Assembly: GCA_020536535.1 (NCBI GenBank)
Contig: JAHLWZ010000583.1
Span: 1 to 64,000 of the forward strand
Direction: 5' to 3'
Length of the DNA: 64,000 nucleotides
Origin: Pelomyxa schiedti
Lineage: Eukaryota; Evosea; Pelobiontida; Pelomyxidae
Below the pieces are notes generated by a model that saw only the letters and a program-made list of their open reading frames with translations, did no database searches and was not told the DNA's origin. Below, piece after piece: positions 33,824 to 46,799 of this stretch. Made by a program: the position numbers and the translations under genes. Positions within the stretch are counted from its first letter, which is position 1. Every line of letters begins with the position of its first letter.

Positions 33824-36800
33824 ATGTTAGATAGTAGCTTTGTTACTATGTTCAAGCGCTTGCAACAAATACCCACACTCATACGATTCTTTGACCGTGG
33901 GAAGTATTTCACGGTGAGTTGTTTTCTCTCTTGATACGTGGAAAAAAATTCCTACTTTGCACAGGCACATGACCACAACGCTGACTACATTGCCTTGGAA
34001 TATTATAAATCAAAAAAGGGGATTAGGTGGGAATTCCTATACCGACCTTAGCATTGGGCTAACAAAACTATATCTGAATATCTAGAATTGCTGACGATCT
34101 CAAATATGTTGTAGTGAGAGCGGGGATTGAGTTCCAAGATATGGTGCATGATATGTTGCTCAAGAAAAACCTCTCTGTGGAAGTATTCGCATTCGTGAAT
34201 CATGAATGGGTTGCCGTAAAACGTGTATGGCCTGAGACCCTTTCCCATAGAATTCTAACTCTACGTCATAGGGATCTCCGGGAAATCTCCAGCAGTTTGA
34301 AGATACCATATTCGCATCGGCCGAAATGCATGACTCCTCAGTCATTCTTTCACTTGTCACACATTCTACCCTCTCTGCCACGGTAGACAAATTATTATTT
34401 CCACTAAAGGGGTTCCTAACTCATGTAGAATGTTGGTGTGGCTTTTGTGGACTCCTACACTCAGACAATAGGAGTAATGGAATTTCCTGATGATGACCAG
34501 CTTTCAAATTTAGAGGTTACCCAGAAGAAGGATATTTTTTTTTGCTCCTAACATTATCAGTGTGCAGTAGTACAGAGAGGGGCAAAGGAATGCCTTATAG
34601 AAACTGTGGCTGAAAACAACGCTATAGGAAAGAGACTATTACAAGTGCTGGAACGCACCAATGTTGCTGTTACCCAAAAGAAGAAAGGCACCCAACACTT
34701 AACTTCTTTGTTTTTCTGATCTTCATCAGCCGACTTCAATGCAAAAGACATTGAACAAGACTTGTCACGATTACTTGGAGATATACGACCTCACCTTGGT
34801 ATCATCTAGCTTTGTTACTTCTCTTTCCTCATTCGTAACAGCTGCGTTGGAAAAACGGTTGGCAATGCAAGCTCTAGCATGCACAATTAAGTATTTGGAG
34901 GTTAGTCTCTATTGATTTCGCGTTCCTTTAAGAGTCACCTCACTGTCTTCAGTTGCTATCCAGCGGTGAACAACACTTTAAATTGGAAGTAGTTGACCTC
35001 AAGCAGTTTATGAAACTGGATGGTGCTGCCATGAGCGCCCTCAATCTTGTGCCCTCTCCCAAAGACGGTTTTCTCATAATTGTTTGGTGCTCCTGACTTT
35101 CTAAACTCTCATAAGGCCCTGGAGCAATGAACTTGTTCAATATTCTGAATCACTGCCAGACTTCGATGGGAGAGAGACAGTTAATAAGATGGATAAAGCA
35201 ACCTTTGATAGATGTCAATGAAATAAGTATTGTCCCTCCTGCTACTACCTTTCTCACTGTGCACAGTCAAGCGGCAAGACAGAGTAGAAGCATTAGTGGT
35301 TGATACATCTGCCCGCCGTAGGCTTCAGGTTCAACAGTCTCTGCATCCATTCGTCAAATCACCTCAAATAGGAAGGAATCAAAGGAATTCCAGATTTGGA
35401 TCGTTTAGCAAAACGGCTTTCTTCCCACAAGGGAACACTTCAGGTATCTTACCTTTCCATTACAAAGGGTCATATTCAATACAAAATTGCAGGACACCGT
35501 ATCGTTCTATGGTGTAATAAAGAAAATCCAAATTTTGCAAGACGCACTCTCAGAAGTTCAAACACCCTATAACGCTCCAATGCGGGAGGAATTTTTGATT
35601 CCCCTAGAGGTCTTTCTACTGCCTAGCAAGGTATTTAGGTAATCAATTGAACAGGAAAACTCTGAGGGTTGTTCTGAGTACATCAAATTTGTAGAAACGG
35701 CAATAAACATGGAGAAGGTGGAAAAAGAACATGTGTATGAACCTCACCACAACATAAATACCCCTCACATTCCATACAGGTATGAAATCAATCCGACACA
35801 AAACGGTGACCTCCTGGCCATCGAGAAGAGCAGAGAAGCGATCTCTGGAAAAATTACCGCCGAGCAGCAAAGCGTAGCTGACTCAATGTCTATTCCTGTT
35901 TCTAGAGTCAAACTTGTGGAGGCACCCCAACATTTTTTCCTCTTCAGAGTCACAAAGAAGGTGAGTCCATTTGTTATCTTAAAAAAAAAACATATCTATG
36001 ATGTAGGATTCGTCACACGTACAGGGGAAAAACTATCGGATCATAGACAACGCAAAAGGAGCTTGCAGATTCACTACAACAAACCTCCAGCGTCTTGTTT
36101 CCAAACAACACGAACTGGAGGAAAACTATCAAGCCCTTTCACAGGCTGTCACAGACAAAGTCAAAGAAATTACCGGTTAGTTGATTCTGCTTTTCTTTTT
36201 GGTCACTGACCTTGTTGAAGAAAGCTTTATCCCGCTCATAGAACTTGTTGCTTATACTGTCTCCAGACTTGACGTTTTCCTGAGGTAAACTAAGGACCTT
36301 CACTGATGTGGCTCCCTCACCTTCACTTCTAGTTTAGCTGAGGCTGCTTGCGTTGCTCCTACACAGTACATTCGCCCCGAAGTTGTGCCTTCTGTCTCTG
36401 TTGTAGATTCCACTCCTTCAAGCAGTCCGGCAAGAAACGAGATTGTCCTGCTTGATTCTCGGCATCCCTGTGTTGAGAAAGGAGAAGGGATACATTTTAT
36501 ACCAAACAATGTTGAGCTCCGATCTGGTATGTTTAAATGCAAGGTGTTCCGTTCTTTGACGCAATTTTAGGGGAATCAACTTTCCAGATCATTACTGGCC
36601 CTAACATGGGAGGCAAGTCCACTTACATAAGACAGGTACCTATTGACATCAGGCTCTTCTTTCTTTAATGTCAAAAATCAGATTGGTGTAATAAGTGTAA
36701 TGGCCCAACTTGGCAGTTTCGTTCCCTGCTCCAAGGCACATTTAAGCATAGTAGATTGCATCCTTTGCCGTGTTGGTGCCGGTGACAGCCAACTCAGGGG

Positions 36801-37700
36801 AGTTTCTACCTTCATGGCAGAAATGCTTGAGACTGCCACCATACTCAGAGTCTGTACTCCCAACACAAAACATCTTCCCTCACTATTTACTATTAGCATT
36901 ACAATTCTAACACCGCAATAGACAGCAACCCCACGTTCACTTATCATAATTGACGAACTTGGCCGCGGAACCTCAACTTATGATGGTTTTGGTCTTGCGT
37001 GGGCAATATCTGAATACATATGCAACCAAATTGGATGCCTATGCCTATTTGCTACACATTTTCATGAGCTCACAGCTTTGAGCGAACGCATACCTTTCGT
37101 TAAAAACAAGCACGTCACCGCGCACACATCAGAGAACCGGCTTGTTCTCCAGTATCAGTGTGTTATCTTCCCAATCTTAACAACCACATACCAAAAGCCC
37201 TTATATACCAATATACATTTCTCAATCCCCGCTCAGGGTTAAAGATGGACCGTGTGACCAGAGCTTCGGTATTCACGTCGCGGAACTAGCAGACTTCCCG
37301 CCGGCAGTCATTCAGATTGCAAAGCGCAAAGCCCAGGAGCTAGAGAACTTCGGCACACCAAGAAAACTACCCCGGACCGCGTCCTCAACACCCCCAACAA
37401 CGACCACGTCTTCAGTCCGTTCGTCAGTGGATACTACTGGCCTAAGTGAGGAGGAAATGGTATGTTGTCATGGCATATCTCACCACCACACTCTATTATC
37501 CTCCAAACTCCTCGCTAATCACACAAACACCCTAGGCAAGGGGACGGTTCCTTGTAGGACAGTTCCTAAAGGACTTGTGCAGAATACCAACCACTCTGCC
37601 TGATGAGGAACTCACAGACAAAGTTACACAGTTGAGGGATGCTCTGTGTAGGGAGAACAACGCGTATGTGGCAAGGCTTATAGCCTCATCAAAGCTGTGA
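33824..37700 (+). CDS. MSH2: DNA mismatch repair protein MSH2
   Basis: MutS homologue that pairs with MSH6 or MSH3 to recognise mismatches. The ATG at 33824 gives [20 protein letters not shown] then [10 protein letters not shown], matching the family N-terminus (RLFDRGDFYT). Later blocks fit MSH2 in order: [124 protein letters not shown], then Walker A ([16 protein letters not shown]), [34 protein letters not shown] and [11 protein letters not shown]. It ends with [17 protein letters not shown] and a helical tail, stop at 37698-37700. All ATPase motifs look intact. About 18 short introns interrupt the gene. It diverges from Roco and converges with the VWA gene. Confidence 0.95.
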
Positions 37701-37795
37701 TAGTGATGATGAAAAGGCATAAAACAAAAAGGGTAAGAAAGTAGGATTAAGAATGTGGCATTATTTCACACTTAGGAAGGATTATTTAGCTTGTG

Positions 37796-40700
37796 ATAGA
37801 CTTGTAAATGAGGGTGGCAAAGTCCATGCCTTTCATTTCATCGGCGGTCTTAGTGTCAACTGCCGCATTGTTAGCGTTAAATGGGTGGGAAGGGAAGAGG
37901 TGATGCCTATGTCGAATTTAGCTCCTTTTCTCTCCAGGCCATTGTCCAGGTTCTTCAAGAACTTTCTGGCACCGGGGTCTTCCCCTATTTGGATAAACGA
38001 GACAGAAAGCTCGTCGTCATCCCGTAGTCGTCTGGTGCACTGGATAATCTCATTCTCAACTGCCGGTTGACTATTGGGCTCCCCGTCAGTGATAACAAGA
38101 ATTGTCTCGGGCTTTGCTCCATTGTCGAAGTGTTCCCTGAATGCTTTGCGGAGAACGCCAGCAAGATCAGTGGATCCACCTGGGCGGTAGCGGTTGAAGA
38201 GCTGATTTACAACTCGTTCATCTCGTATCCCAGTCTCTTTGCTGAAGTTATCAGAGAAGAAGTAAACCGTAACACCATCGGGATCTGCTTTGCACACTGC
38301 AGGCGCGAGAATTGCTGCAGATTGTCAGAAACAACGTACAACTGAGAAAAACTCACCAACGGCTTCCCTGGCGGCATCCCAGCGACTCTTCCCTCTGCAG
38401 AAACTGTGAGGAAATGGAATAAGGCTAGGAGGAGTACCTGCCAATACCGCTGCTCATAGAACCACTTTTGTCGACAATCCTAGAAGCACATTAAGTTCAC
38501 TTTCTAAAATATAATGGGTGCACACAAAGTGTAATCCCGTGCCAAAGATTCCGCCAGGTTATTGAAGAATCTCAAGCCGCGATCTGTTCCACCAGGTGGC
38601 GGACGACTCACTGCTACTTGGGACATGGGACCAGGGTAAGCACCTCCAGGAGGGTAAACAGTCCCGGGTGGGTATGATCCCCCCTGAGGTGGGTACACTG
38701 CTGAGCCAGAACGGATTACGGAACCGGATTGAGGAGGGTAACCTGGTTGTGGTCCAACTGCTCTAGGATCAGGGTTGCCATAGCCGGGCTGTGGTCCAAT
38801 TGGTTTAGGATCTGGGTGAGGGTAACCAGGTTGAGGTCCAGTTGGTGGAGGGTCAGGATTACGTGGAGGATAACCCGGTTGAGGAGGGTAGCCTGGCTGT
38901 GGAGGATAACCTGGCTGGGGAGGGTATCCAGGCTGTGGAGGGTAACCTGGTTGTGGTGGATAACCTGGCTGGGGAGGGTAACCCGGTTGGGGTGGGTATC
39001 CAGGTTGAGGTGGATATCCGGGTTGGGGTGGATAGCCTCGGCCTTGGGGACCTTGCTGAGTTGGGGGCTGACCAGGCTGGCCTGGCTGAGTCGGTGGCTG
39101 TCCAGGTTGCCCTGGGTATGGTGGATACGGTGGGTAGCCTGGTGGGGGATATCCATATGGGTAAGGTGGGTAACTTGGTGGATATCCGTATGGAGGGTAG
39201 GGGGGATAACCTGGCGGTGGTTGATTTGGTTGGCCAGGAGGTGTTGGTTGACCCGGCTTGACAGCTGATTGTTGTCCTGGTTGTGATCCTTGTCCTGGTT
39301 GCGGGGGTTGCCCTGGTTGTGGTGGGCCGGGCTGATATGGCGGATAATTCTGTGGTGGATATGGATAACCTGGGGGGGGATAAGGGTAACCTGGTGGAGG
39401 ATAAGGATAGTTGGGTGGGAACCAAGAGGACTGTCCTGGTTGCCCTGGCATTTGTTGCCCAGGCTGTCCTTGCATCGGTTGCCCTGGTTGTCCTGGCTGG
39501 CCTGGCATTGGCGGTCCTTGCATTGGTTGCCCAGGTTGTCCCTGCATCGGTGGCCCTTGCATAGGTTGCCCTGGTTGTCCCGGCTGTCCTGGTTGCCCTG
39601 GCATTGGTGGTCCTTGCATTGGTTGCCCAGGTTGTCCCTGCATCGGTTGTCCTGGTTGTCCCGGCTGTCCTGGTTGCCCTGGCATTGGTTGCCCAGGTTG
39701 TCCCTGCATCGGTGGTCCTTGCATCGGTTGCCCTGGTTGTCCCGGCTGTCCTGGCATAGGTTGCCCCGGTTGACCTGGCATAGGCTGACCGGGCTGCAAA
39801 GGCTGTCCAGGTGTTGGCTGCCCAGGTTGCAAAGGCTGTCCAGGTGTTGGTTGCGTTGGTTGGCCTGGGGGATACGATCCCTGAAGTGGTGGTTGTCCAG
39901 GGCCAGGCGGAAACATCGAGGAGGTGAATGCTGGTTTCGACGTGAGGTCACAAACGAAAATATAAGTAAATAAGGGAGGTTGTAAATACATGCAGAGCTC
40001 GGTGGTTGTCCTGGCTGTTGCGTAGGTTGCCCTGGTTGTCCCTGCATAGGTTGTCCTGGTTGCCCTGGCTGTGGCCCGGGAGGGAACGCCCCTGGTGGAT
40101 ACAGCCCTGTCACCGATGTAACCAATTAAGCCCGGAAAAAGAGCAAAAAAAAAAAAAAAAAAAAAAGCATACCAGGAGGGNNNNNNNNNNNNNNNNNNNN
40201 NNNNNNNNNNNNNNNNNNNNNNNNNNNNNNNNNNNNNNNNNNNNNNNNNNNNNNNNNNNNNNNNNNNNNNNNNNNNNNNNTTTTTTTTTTTTTGTGCGTT
40301 CTCTTTCTTGGCTTAATTGGTAACATCGGTGACAGGGCTGTATCCACCAGGGGCGTTCCCTCCCGGGCCACAGCCAGGGCAACCAGGGCAACCTATGCAG
40401 GGACAACCAGGGCAACCAGGACAACCGCCGAGCTCTGCATGTATTTACAACCTCCCTCATTTACTTATATTTTCGTTTGTGACCTCACGTCGAAACTAGC
40501 ATTCACCTCCTCCATGTTTCCGCCTGGCCCTGGCATTGGTGGTCCTTGCATTGGTTGCCCAGGTTGTCCCTGCATCGGTTGCCCTGGTTGTCCCGGCTGT
40601 CCTGGTTGCCCTGGCATTGGTTGCCCAGGTTGTCCCGGCTGTCCTGGCATCGGTGGTCCTTGCATCGGTTGCCCTGGTTGTCCCGGCTGTCCTGGCATAG

Positions 40701-41283
40701 GTTGCCCCGGTTGTCCTTGAATCGGTTGACCTGGCGTAGGCTGACCGGGCTGCAAAGGCTGCCCAGGGGTTGGCTGCCCAGGTTGCAAAGGCTGTCCAGG
40801 TGTTGGTTGGCCTGGGGGATACGATCCCTGAAGTGGTGGTTGTCCAGGGCCAGGCGGAAACATGGAGGAGGTGAATGCTAGTTTCGACGTGAGGTCACAA
40901 ACGAAAATATAAGTAAATGAGGGAGGTTGTAAATACATGCAGAGCTCGGTGGTTGCCCTGGTTGTCCCTGCATAGGTTGCCCTGGTTGCCCTGGTTGTGG
41001 CCCGGGAGGGAACGCCCCTGGTGGATACAGCCCTGTCACCGATGTTACCAATTAAGCCAAGAAAGAGAACGCACAAAAAAAAAAAAAAAAGCATACCAGG
41101 AGGGAACATGAAAGGCCAACCAGGAGGGGGCTGTTGAGGCCCTCCCGTTGGTGGCGGTTGTCCTGGTTGTCCCGGTGTAGGTTGACGAGGGTCTGAGGTC
41201 GGCTGCTTTTGCGGGTCAGTCGTTGTCGCCGGCGGCGTCGTAGGTGTCGTAGGTGCGTCTGCCGGCTTCGTGTCCGTCGACAT
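37796..41283 (-). CDS. VWA-domain protein with long Pro/Gly/Gln repeat region (interrupted by assembly gap)
   Basis: The start at 41283 encodes [20 protein letters not shown]. The middle is built of [10 protein letters not shown]-type repeats and then about ten GYPPQPG units (38880-39040), like annexin- or calcium-binding-type flexible tails. The C-terminus is a von Willebrand A domain: [18 protein letters not shown] (MIDAS DxSxS), [39 protein letters not shown] (MIDAS Thr), [29 protein letters not shown], then after a GC-AG intron [19 protein letters not shown] and KSITS, stop at 37796-37798. A 100-N gap at 40181-40280 and an inverted partial copy at 40281-40533 break the reading frame, so the true repeat length is unknown. 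Probably a cytosolic or secreted adhesion or scaffold protein. Confidence 0.75.
37849..37894 (-). other. GC-AG intron in the VWA gene
   Basis: The donor is GACATAG followed by gcatcacctc, and the acceptor is aatgcggcag. No GT lies in the interval. Removing it gives [17 protein letters not shown], a normal end for a VWA domain, whereas read-through gives an unrelated tail. Confidence 0.7.
40181..40280. other. Assembly gap of 100 N
   Basis: A run of exactly 100 N inside the Pro/Gly repeat gene, flanked by homopolymer A and T runs. The round length suggests a scaffold gap of unknown true size. Confidence 0.99.
40281..41090. repeat. Imperfect inverted duplication (arms 40281-40533 and 40844-41090)
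   Basis: The left arm is the reverse complement of the right arm, including the intron-exon sequence around the GCATGTATTTACAACC segment. The arms differ by substitutions and a 9-base indel. A third, direct copy lies at about 39885-40180 on the other side of the N gap. This is either an assembly artefact joining haplotypes or repeat units, or a true inversion within the gene. Confidence 0.85.
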
Positions 41284-41495
41284 TCTAACTCCACACAACG
41301 ATTTTTCTCTGTAAAAAAAAAAATAGAAGAGTGGTCTCAAAGAAAAGAATCAACAGCAGGAGATGCAGAGATTAACATTGAGAAATAGTGTGGATTGGTA
41401 TACGAAACTTGGGGAGAAAAAAGGCACGCACGAGCACTGGGGTGTGTGCCTTTGGGAGCTTGAGATCTTTGTAAAAAAGCCGGGCTGTTGGTTTG

Positions 41496-44400
41496 TCACA
41501 GAGATGCATCACAGACTTCACATTTCTTGGCGGTTGCGGGGTTGATGAATGTGCACACAAGGCACTCTTTGGACGTCGTGGGTGTTTTGGGCCTGGGTGC
41601 GGCGGCCTGCTTTGGCGGCGGCGCGTTTGAGAGTCCCGATCCTGCCAAGATGAACGAAAATGAGCCGAGTAAGTTTTTTGTGGGTGGGAACTTGCGCCGC
41701 AAAAATGCGCATGCAGGATGAACTAAGGGGTCGTTACCTTCGAACGCAACTCTCCGCGTGTTATTGGCATTGCTGTTTTTCTTATCTGATTCGGCCATGG
41801 CGGTGGAGGCCGCAATTGCGAGGGCCAAGTCATCTTGAATGGCGTCGGGGTTATCCTCTTTCAACTGCAATATGAATTAACACAAACCATTAAAATAAAT
41901 TAATTGATTGTTGTGCCTTACCTGCTCCACAAAGATAACAGAGTCTTTTCGAACTCGGTGTTCTCCGAGAGTACCACGCCGGAGTTCAACAACATTCCTT
42001 GTTACATCTTCAATCATGGTGAGCCTCTGCCGGATCGGTTCAACTTCCTGGTGTTATCTGTTAAATGCCATCACCACCGGTGGTAAGTCTATGAGGCACA
42101 CCATGTATTGAAGAATCATCAAACGAAGCTGGTCCACAGTGGTGGTGGAACTGACCTTCAGTTTTTCACCAGTCTGTTGGGAGGATGTACCTTCTGTGCA
42201 CTCGTTACATTTGAGTTTTTACAGAGGAAAGCAAACCTTTCTTGATGAATATGAACTCATCATAGAAAACGGTTATTGGCAGATCAACAGGTTTCGGGAC
42301 TGGGACGCACTCTTTGCAAGAGATAGGATCAAGAACAAATTCAAGTCGATCGGGGCTGAAATTGGAAGAATTCCGGTTGCTGATGACTTGCAGTGAAATC
42401 TTGGTACCTTCGTGAATGTGATACCTTGGCTTTGTTATCACCATTGCAATTTGTTGTTGGTTCGCAGCCACTATACCTCTCCCCCAAGAGAGTGAACCAC
42501 TTCTCAGGAATGAGGCGGAATGGGGAATCTTGAACAGAAGTGACACCATCTGCACTCACTCCCGGGAAAATATTTCGGAGGAGATCTATTCCGAGTCTGC
42601 CATGTTGACATATAAACTCTCTGTTATCAATTGGCCCAGGTCTATTTTGTTTGTGAGTAAAACGCGGAGTTTCATTTCTAAAGAGTGTAACGTACCGCTC
42701 GAAACTTGTCAACTCAGTGTATTTATCCCATGTATTGTACCAAGTTGTGGGTACTACGCAGTACCTATTGTTTACATTACAATGCTTCACAAAGAAAGTG
42801 GAAGTGTGCTCCGCACGTTGTTTTTTCTTTCAAGTCATATGAAGCTGCCACAAATAAACTGCGGAATTCCACTCTCTCATTTCTCTGGAGATAAAAATAA
42901 AAAAGAAAAAAAGTTTAGTTTTGTACTTCTGTGTGGAAAGAGTGAGTTCAAACCAGAGTTTGCTGTTCTCTCTGGGCCTCTTCCATGAGTCTAGTTCTCT
43001 CCCGCAGGCAGTCACCACAAACATTCACGTCTCCAAATAGGATCTGATCAGGTTGAATGTTTCCATCACATTGATTCACAAGGTAGTCCCATATCTACAC
43101 AGATTTTTTTTTCCCTGAGCCTTCTCAAACCAGTAATAGTATGGGAACATTTCACCTCTTGTGAAACAGCTTTAAATTGGCCAGCTGGCTGCAATCTACG
43201 ATGTTGGCAAATGATATCTGCTGTCATCGAGGCAACTGGAAGCTTTTTGGATGAACGGGTCATTGCTTTGAAATCTGGGATGGGGTTAGTGTCCAAGTTG
43301 GAACCGGGATGCTTTACCGTTGATAAACTTTGTGCTGACGAAGAAAGGTCCAGTGGACTGTGTGTCTTCCAACCTTTTAATCATTTCTAATCTAAGCTTT
43401 TTGGAACGCCTTGCGGTGACTTTTTTCAGAATCCAAGCCTGGTGGCAGTATTAATCAGCATACGTCATTACTCTTCCTGGGGGTTTTACGAACCTCCAGA
43501 CACTGCCGGCATTTGTTGTCGTCAGTGAGAGCGGGGCCACCTGTGTAAGTACTGCAAAACAATTCCCATGCTTCCTGATTTTGGTTACACTCTGGTACAG
43601 TTGGGATTTGCTGTGATCTTACTGGTTCTATTCTTTTCATGAGGGTTATTGCACCACCACCAAGTTTCAAATTGTCGTGCTCGCAGAGCAGTGGTTTATT
43701 GTCTATCGGAGGCATGCTGGTGGCACCACCTGCGAGCCAAGACTTCAACCATCCAACTTCAATCCAGTTGCACCGTGGACTTGTTGGAACAATTCTCTGC
43801 ATCAGGTGTAAGTCTTGATGGAGAAACACAAGGAGTGAAGTACGTTGTGAAGGGTATAATAAAGCCCGATGTAGGACCTTGCTGACTCGAGGTCCATTCT
43901 CTCCTGATAAATGGCGTCATTGTAATGCTTCTCCAGAAGGAGGTTTGAAGCAATAAGCTCTTCACGCACTTCATTCTTGTTAAAAAAAATCACAAAAAGG
44001 AAAGAAAACCCACGAGAAACAACAGTGGGGCATGGTGCAGTCTGATGAAGATCAGGGTAAGACCTATTGCGATAGAAAAACATATATGGGGTCTCGGCTG
44101 GAACAACAGAGTTAGAAACATGAGGAACGGGTGTTGATGCGGTACTTGTTTCATTGATAGGTGGAGGAAATACAGTGCACGGAGTGATCCGAGTGTCATC
44201 ACATTTCCACCACGAGTTTGTTTCACTGGTGAGACAGTTACGTTTGGAATGAAAGGAAGAAATTCATACGGATGCAGTACATAGGCAATGTAATGACCAC
44301 CTTTGGGAAAAAAATAAGCCATGAGACAAGTAGATGAGGAATAGGAGGTGAAACCATGAACTGAAACTCCAATGTGACATATGATTGCAAAGAGATCATA

Positions 44401-46672
44401 ACTGTCAGGGTAAGATTTGTCTTTAGGGTCCACAGTTCCGTTAGCAACAAAATTTCTTAGATTCAAACGAGTGTCAAATGCAATTCTCGTCATGATCTAA
44501 GTGTAATTTCACATGTGAAATTATTTGAGAGTAAAAAAAAATTCTCACCTTTTCTTCTCGACCAGCCACAGGATTAAAAGAGAACCGAATCAAATGCAGT
44601 TTTAAAACCTTGGTAGGGTTACTTGGTATACACTGGGTGCACAAAACTTACTCCTGGTAATCTTGAAATCCTGGCACTTCGAGTGATTTTAACATTGGGG
44701 CAGCGGCAAGGTTGAAAACTAAGTGGCAGCTTAGTTTGTGTCCAACACAGTACTTATGGAAGAATACTCTAAAATCGGCTCATCCTTGAAGTAGTCAACA
44801 AGACATTCGTCGATAGATGGATGATCCTGATAACGTGATTTGATTTGTTGTTTTATTTGGGAACATACTTTGCAATTGAGCTTAATCTCAAAGAAGGGGT
44901 CAGCAGAGTTGATAATACTCTTACACGAGCCACATTGTGTCTGGTATGCAATCTCACCTTATTTAAGAGTTATTCACAATTTGTTTTTCAAAGAAATTAT
45001 TAATGTAAGGTTGTGTGCTTGTATTTAACACAACCAATACAAAAAGTTAAATTTCATTTGCTCTGCTTTCATGGAAAGAAAAAAAAAAGGAGCAAATAAA
45101 CGTTACAAAGAACCAATACGCACCAGTAACAAGGCTACTGAAAATAGGCAGGAGGTCATGCCTATGCGAGAGTGCAAACTGTTCCTCGATTCTGTTCAGC
45201 AGTAGACTGTAAAACCTGATAGTCAAGAAGTTTAGAAATGAAGAATGAATTTTTGGCGTTATTGGTCATACTCATGTGGGTCCTGCTGAATGGAAGTTTG
45301 TATTTGGAGAGTGGTTGTAAAGGAGACAGGGGAGTGTGTCCTGTGTACAGAGTATGTCATGTTGAGCAGTAAGCTCTGCAGCTCAGAGCATATCCTTCTT
45401 CTGAGGGCAACAATAACTGGGTCTTCTCTTCTGGGTGAGGTTTTTTCCTCCTCTTTTTTCTTGGAGACGACCTGAGAGACTATGACTCGAAAGTATGTAT
45501 GAAGGGTAGATACAGGGGCATCAAGAGCAGGATTGAGGTGATATAGCAGGTCCCTCAAGTATACATCACCAAATATGCACTGCAAAACGGAGTTCATGTA
45601 ACAAGTGGCGCCAAGGTTCTACAACATCAGGTTATTTTTCACATTTCAAAAAAAAAAGTACCTGTAAACCAATGAAGGGGTGAGTGAGAGGTAAGCCCAC
45701 AGAAGGAATAACAGGTCTCACTTGAGACGATGCCGTTGGCGCGGTGCTTGGTGGTGGAGTATCTCGTAATATAATTCGGAGATCATCCCTTCCTATTGGT
45801 CTTGATGCTGCAGCTGTAGCGGATGCTGTGCTCTTTGCTGCTGCAGACGATGTTGTGGTACTGGATGTTGTTGTTGTGGAGGCTGTTGTTGTGGGTGTTG
45901 CTGCTGCAGAAGGTGCTGGAGGAGTGGTTGAAGTATTGCGTTTAGAAATCAAAATTGCAACTGCTTCATCTGTTTCATTGGGAAACACCTTTTTTTAGAT
46001 AGAAAGTAAGAAGTGAAGTGTATTCGAAGGATGGAAATGTGAGCTATAGCAAACCAGAGGTTCCGCAAGTGCCACGAGACAGTTTGGATTCTTGGAACAG
46101 TTTACACCCTGGAGTCTGAGTGGAGCAGAACCCCCTGTGGGTTTGGCCTGTGAGTTACTGTTATCTTTGTGCTGATTCTCCAAGCAAACAGGCTCGTTGA
46201 CGTGATAGACAATATCCAGCAATCTAGATTCTTTTGATGGGGGAATCATAAATCCCGTGAAATCATCAAATACAAACAACAACGTGGGTGTGTTTCTTAG
46301 CATGTTATTTACGTGGTGAAGATTACACGACATATCATCAATATTAAATCCCACAATGCACAAATGCACCGACGTACTTGTGTCGTCCATCGTTTCGTTG
46401 TCCAACGACCTTGTTGTGGTTGTTGATGTGTGTTCGGATGACCCATAATCGCCACCCACGATGGCGTCGATTAATTGGTGTTTTAGGCCGCGGACACCCG
46501 AACCGTGGCTCGCAATGCCCCCCCCGCTACTAGCACTACTCGTGGTTGAGGTAGTCGAGGACGTAGACGTTGTGAACACGCCAATTGTGGGAGGGGGCGT
46601 CGGCGTGCGGCCACGTAGTTGTTGTTGTGCGGAGTCCAAGGCCCGCCCGCGGTTCGTGCTGTCAGCGTCCAT
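41496..46672 (-). CDS. USP48: USP48-type deubiquitinase with extra C-terminal RanBP2 zinc finger
   Basis: Cysteine protease that removes ubiquitin. The N-terminus from 46672 (MDADSTNRGRALDSAQQQLR) is Thr/Ser/Gly-rich, then reads CSKNPNCLVALAE as in USP48. After a Ser/Thr/Ala-rich exon comes the Cys box (FIGLQ-NLGATCYMNSVLQC), QQDPHEY, and the His box (YDLFAIICHIGVSVHG, then GGHYIAYV). DUSP-like segments follow: VGWLKSWLAGGATSMPPID then NKPLLCEHDNLKLGG, and ICQHGRLGIDL then PEKWFTLLGERY. A ubiquitin-like segment (VSSTTTVDQLRLMILQYM, TLGEHRVRKDSVIFVEQ) precedes the last exon, which ends in ECLVCTFINPATAKKCEVCD, a RanBP2-type finger; stop at 41496. Human USP48 ends after the UBL, so the finger is an addition. 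An upstream in-frame ATG at 46723 is possible. Confidence 0.85.
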
Positions 46673-46799
46673 CCTTGCTTCAGATAACAGATCCAAATGA
46701 GTTTCGCACTGTAACCAGACCATTCAAATGCTCCCAAAGCGGACTTATTCCGCAAACCACAAAGACCACAACGACCACAACGACCACAACGAAGTGAGA

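Noticed and set aside
38729-39973. Several long plus-strand open frames rich in Trp/Arg/Leu, Val/Gly or Cys/Pro/Gly
   Set aside because: They are reverse-strand readings of the Pro/Gly/Gln repeats of the VWA gene. Repetitive DNA keeps all frames open.
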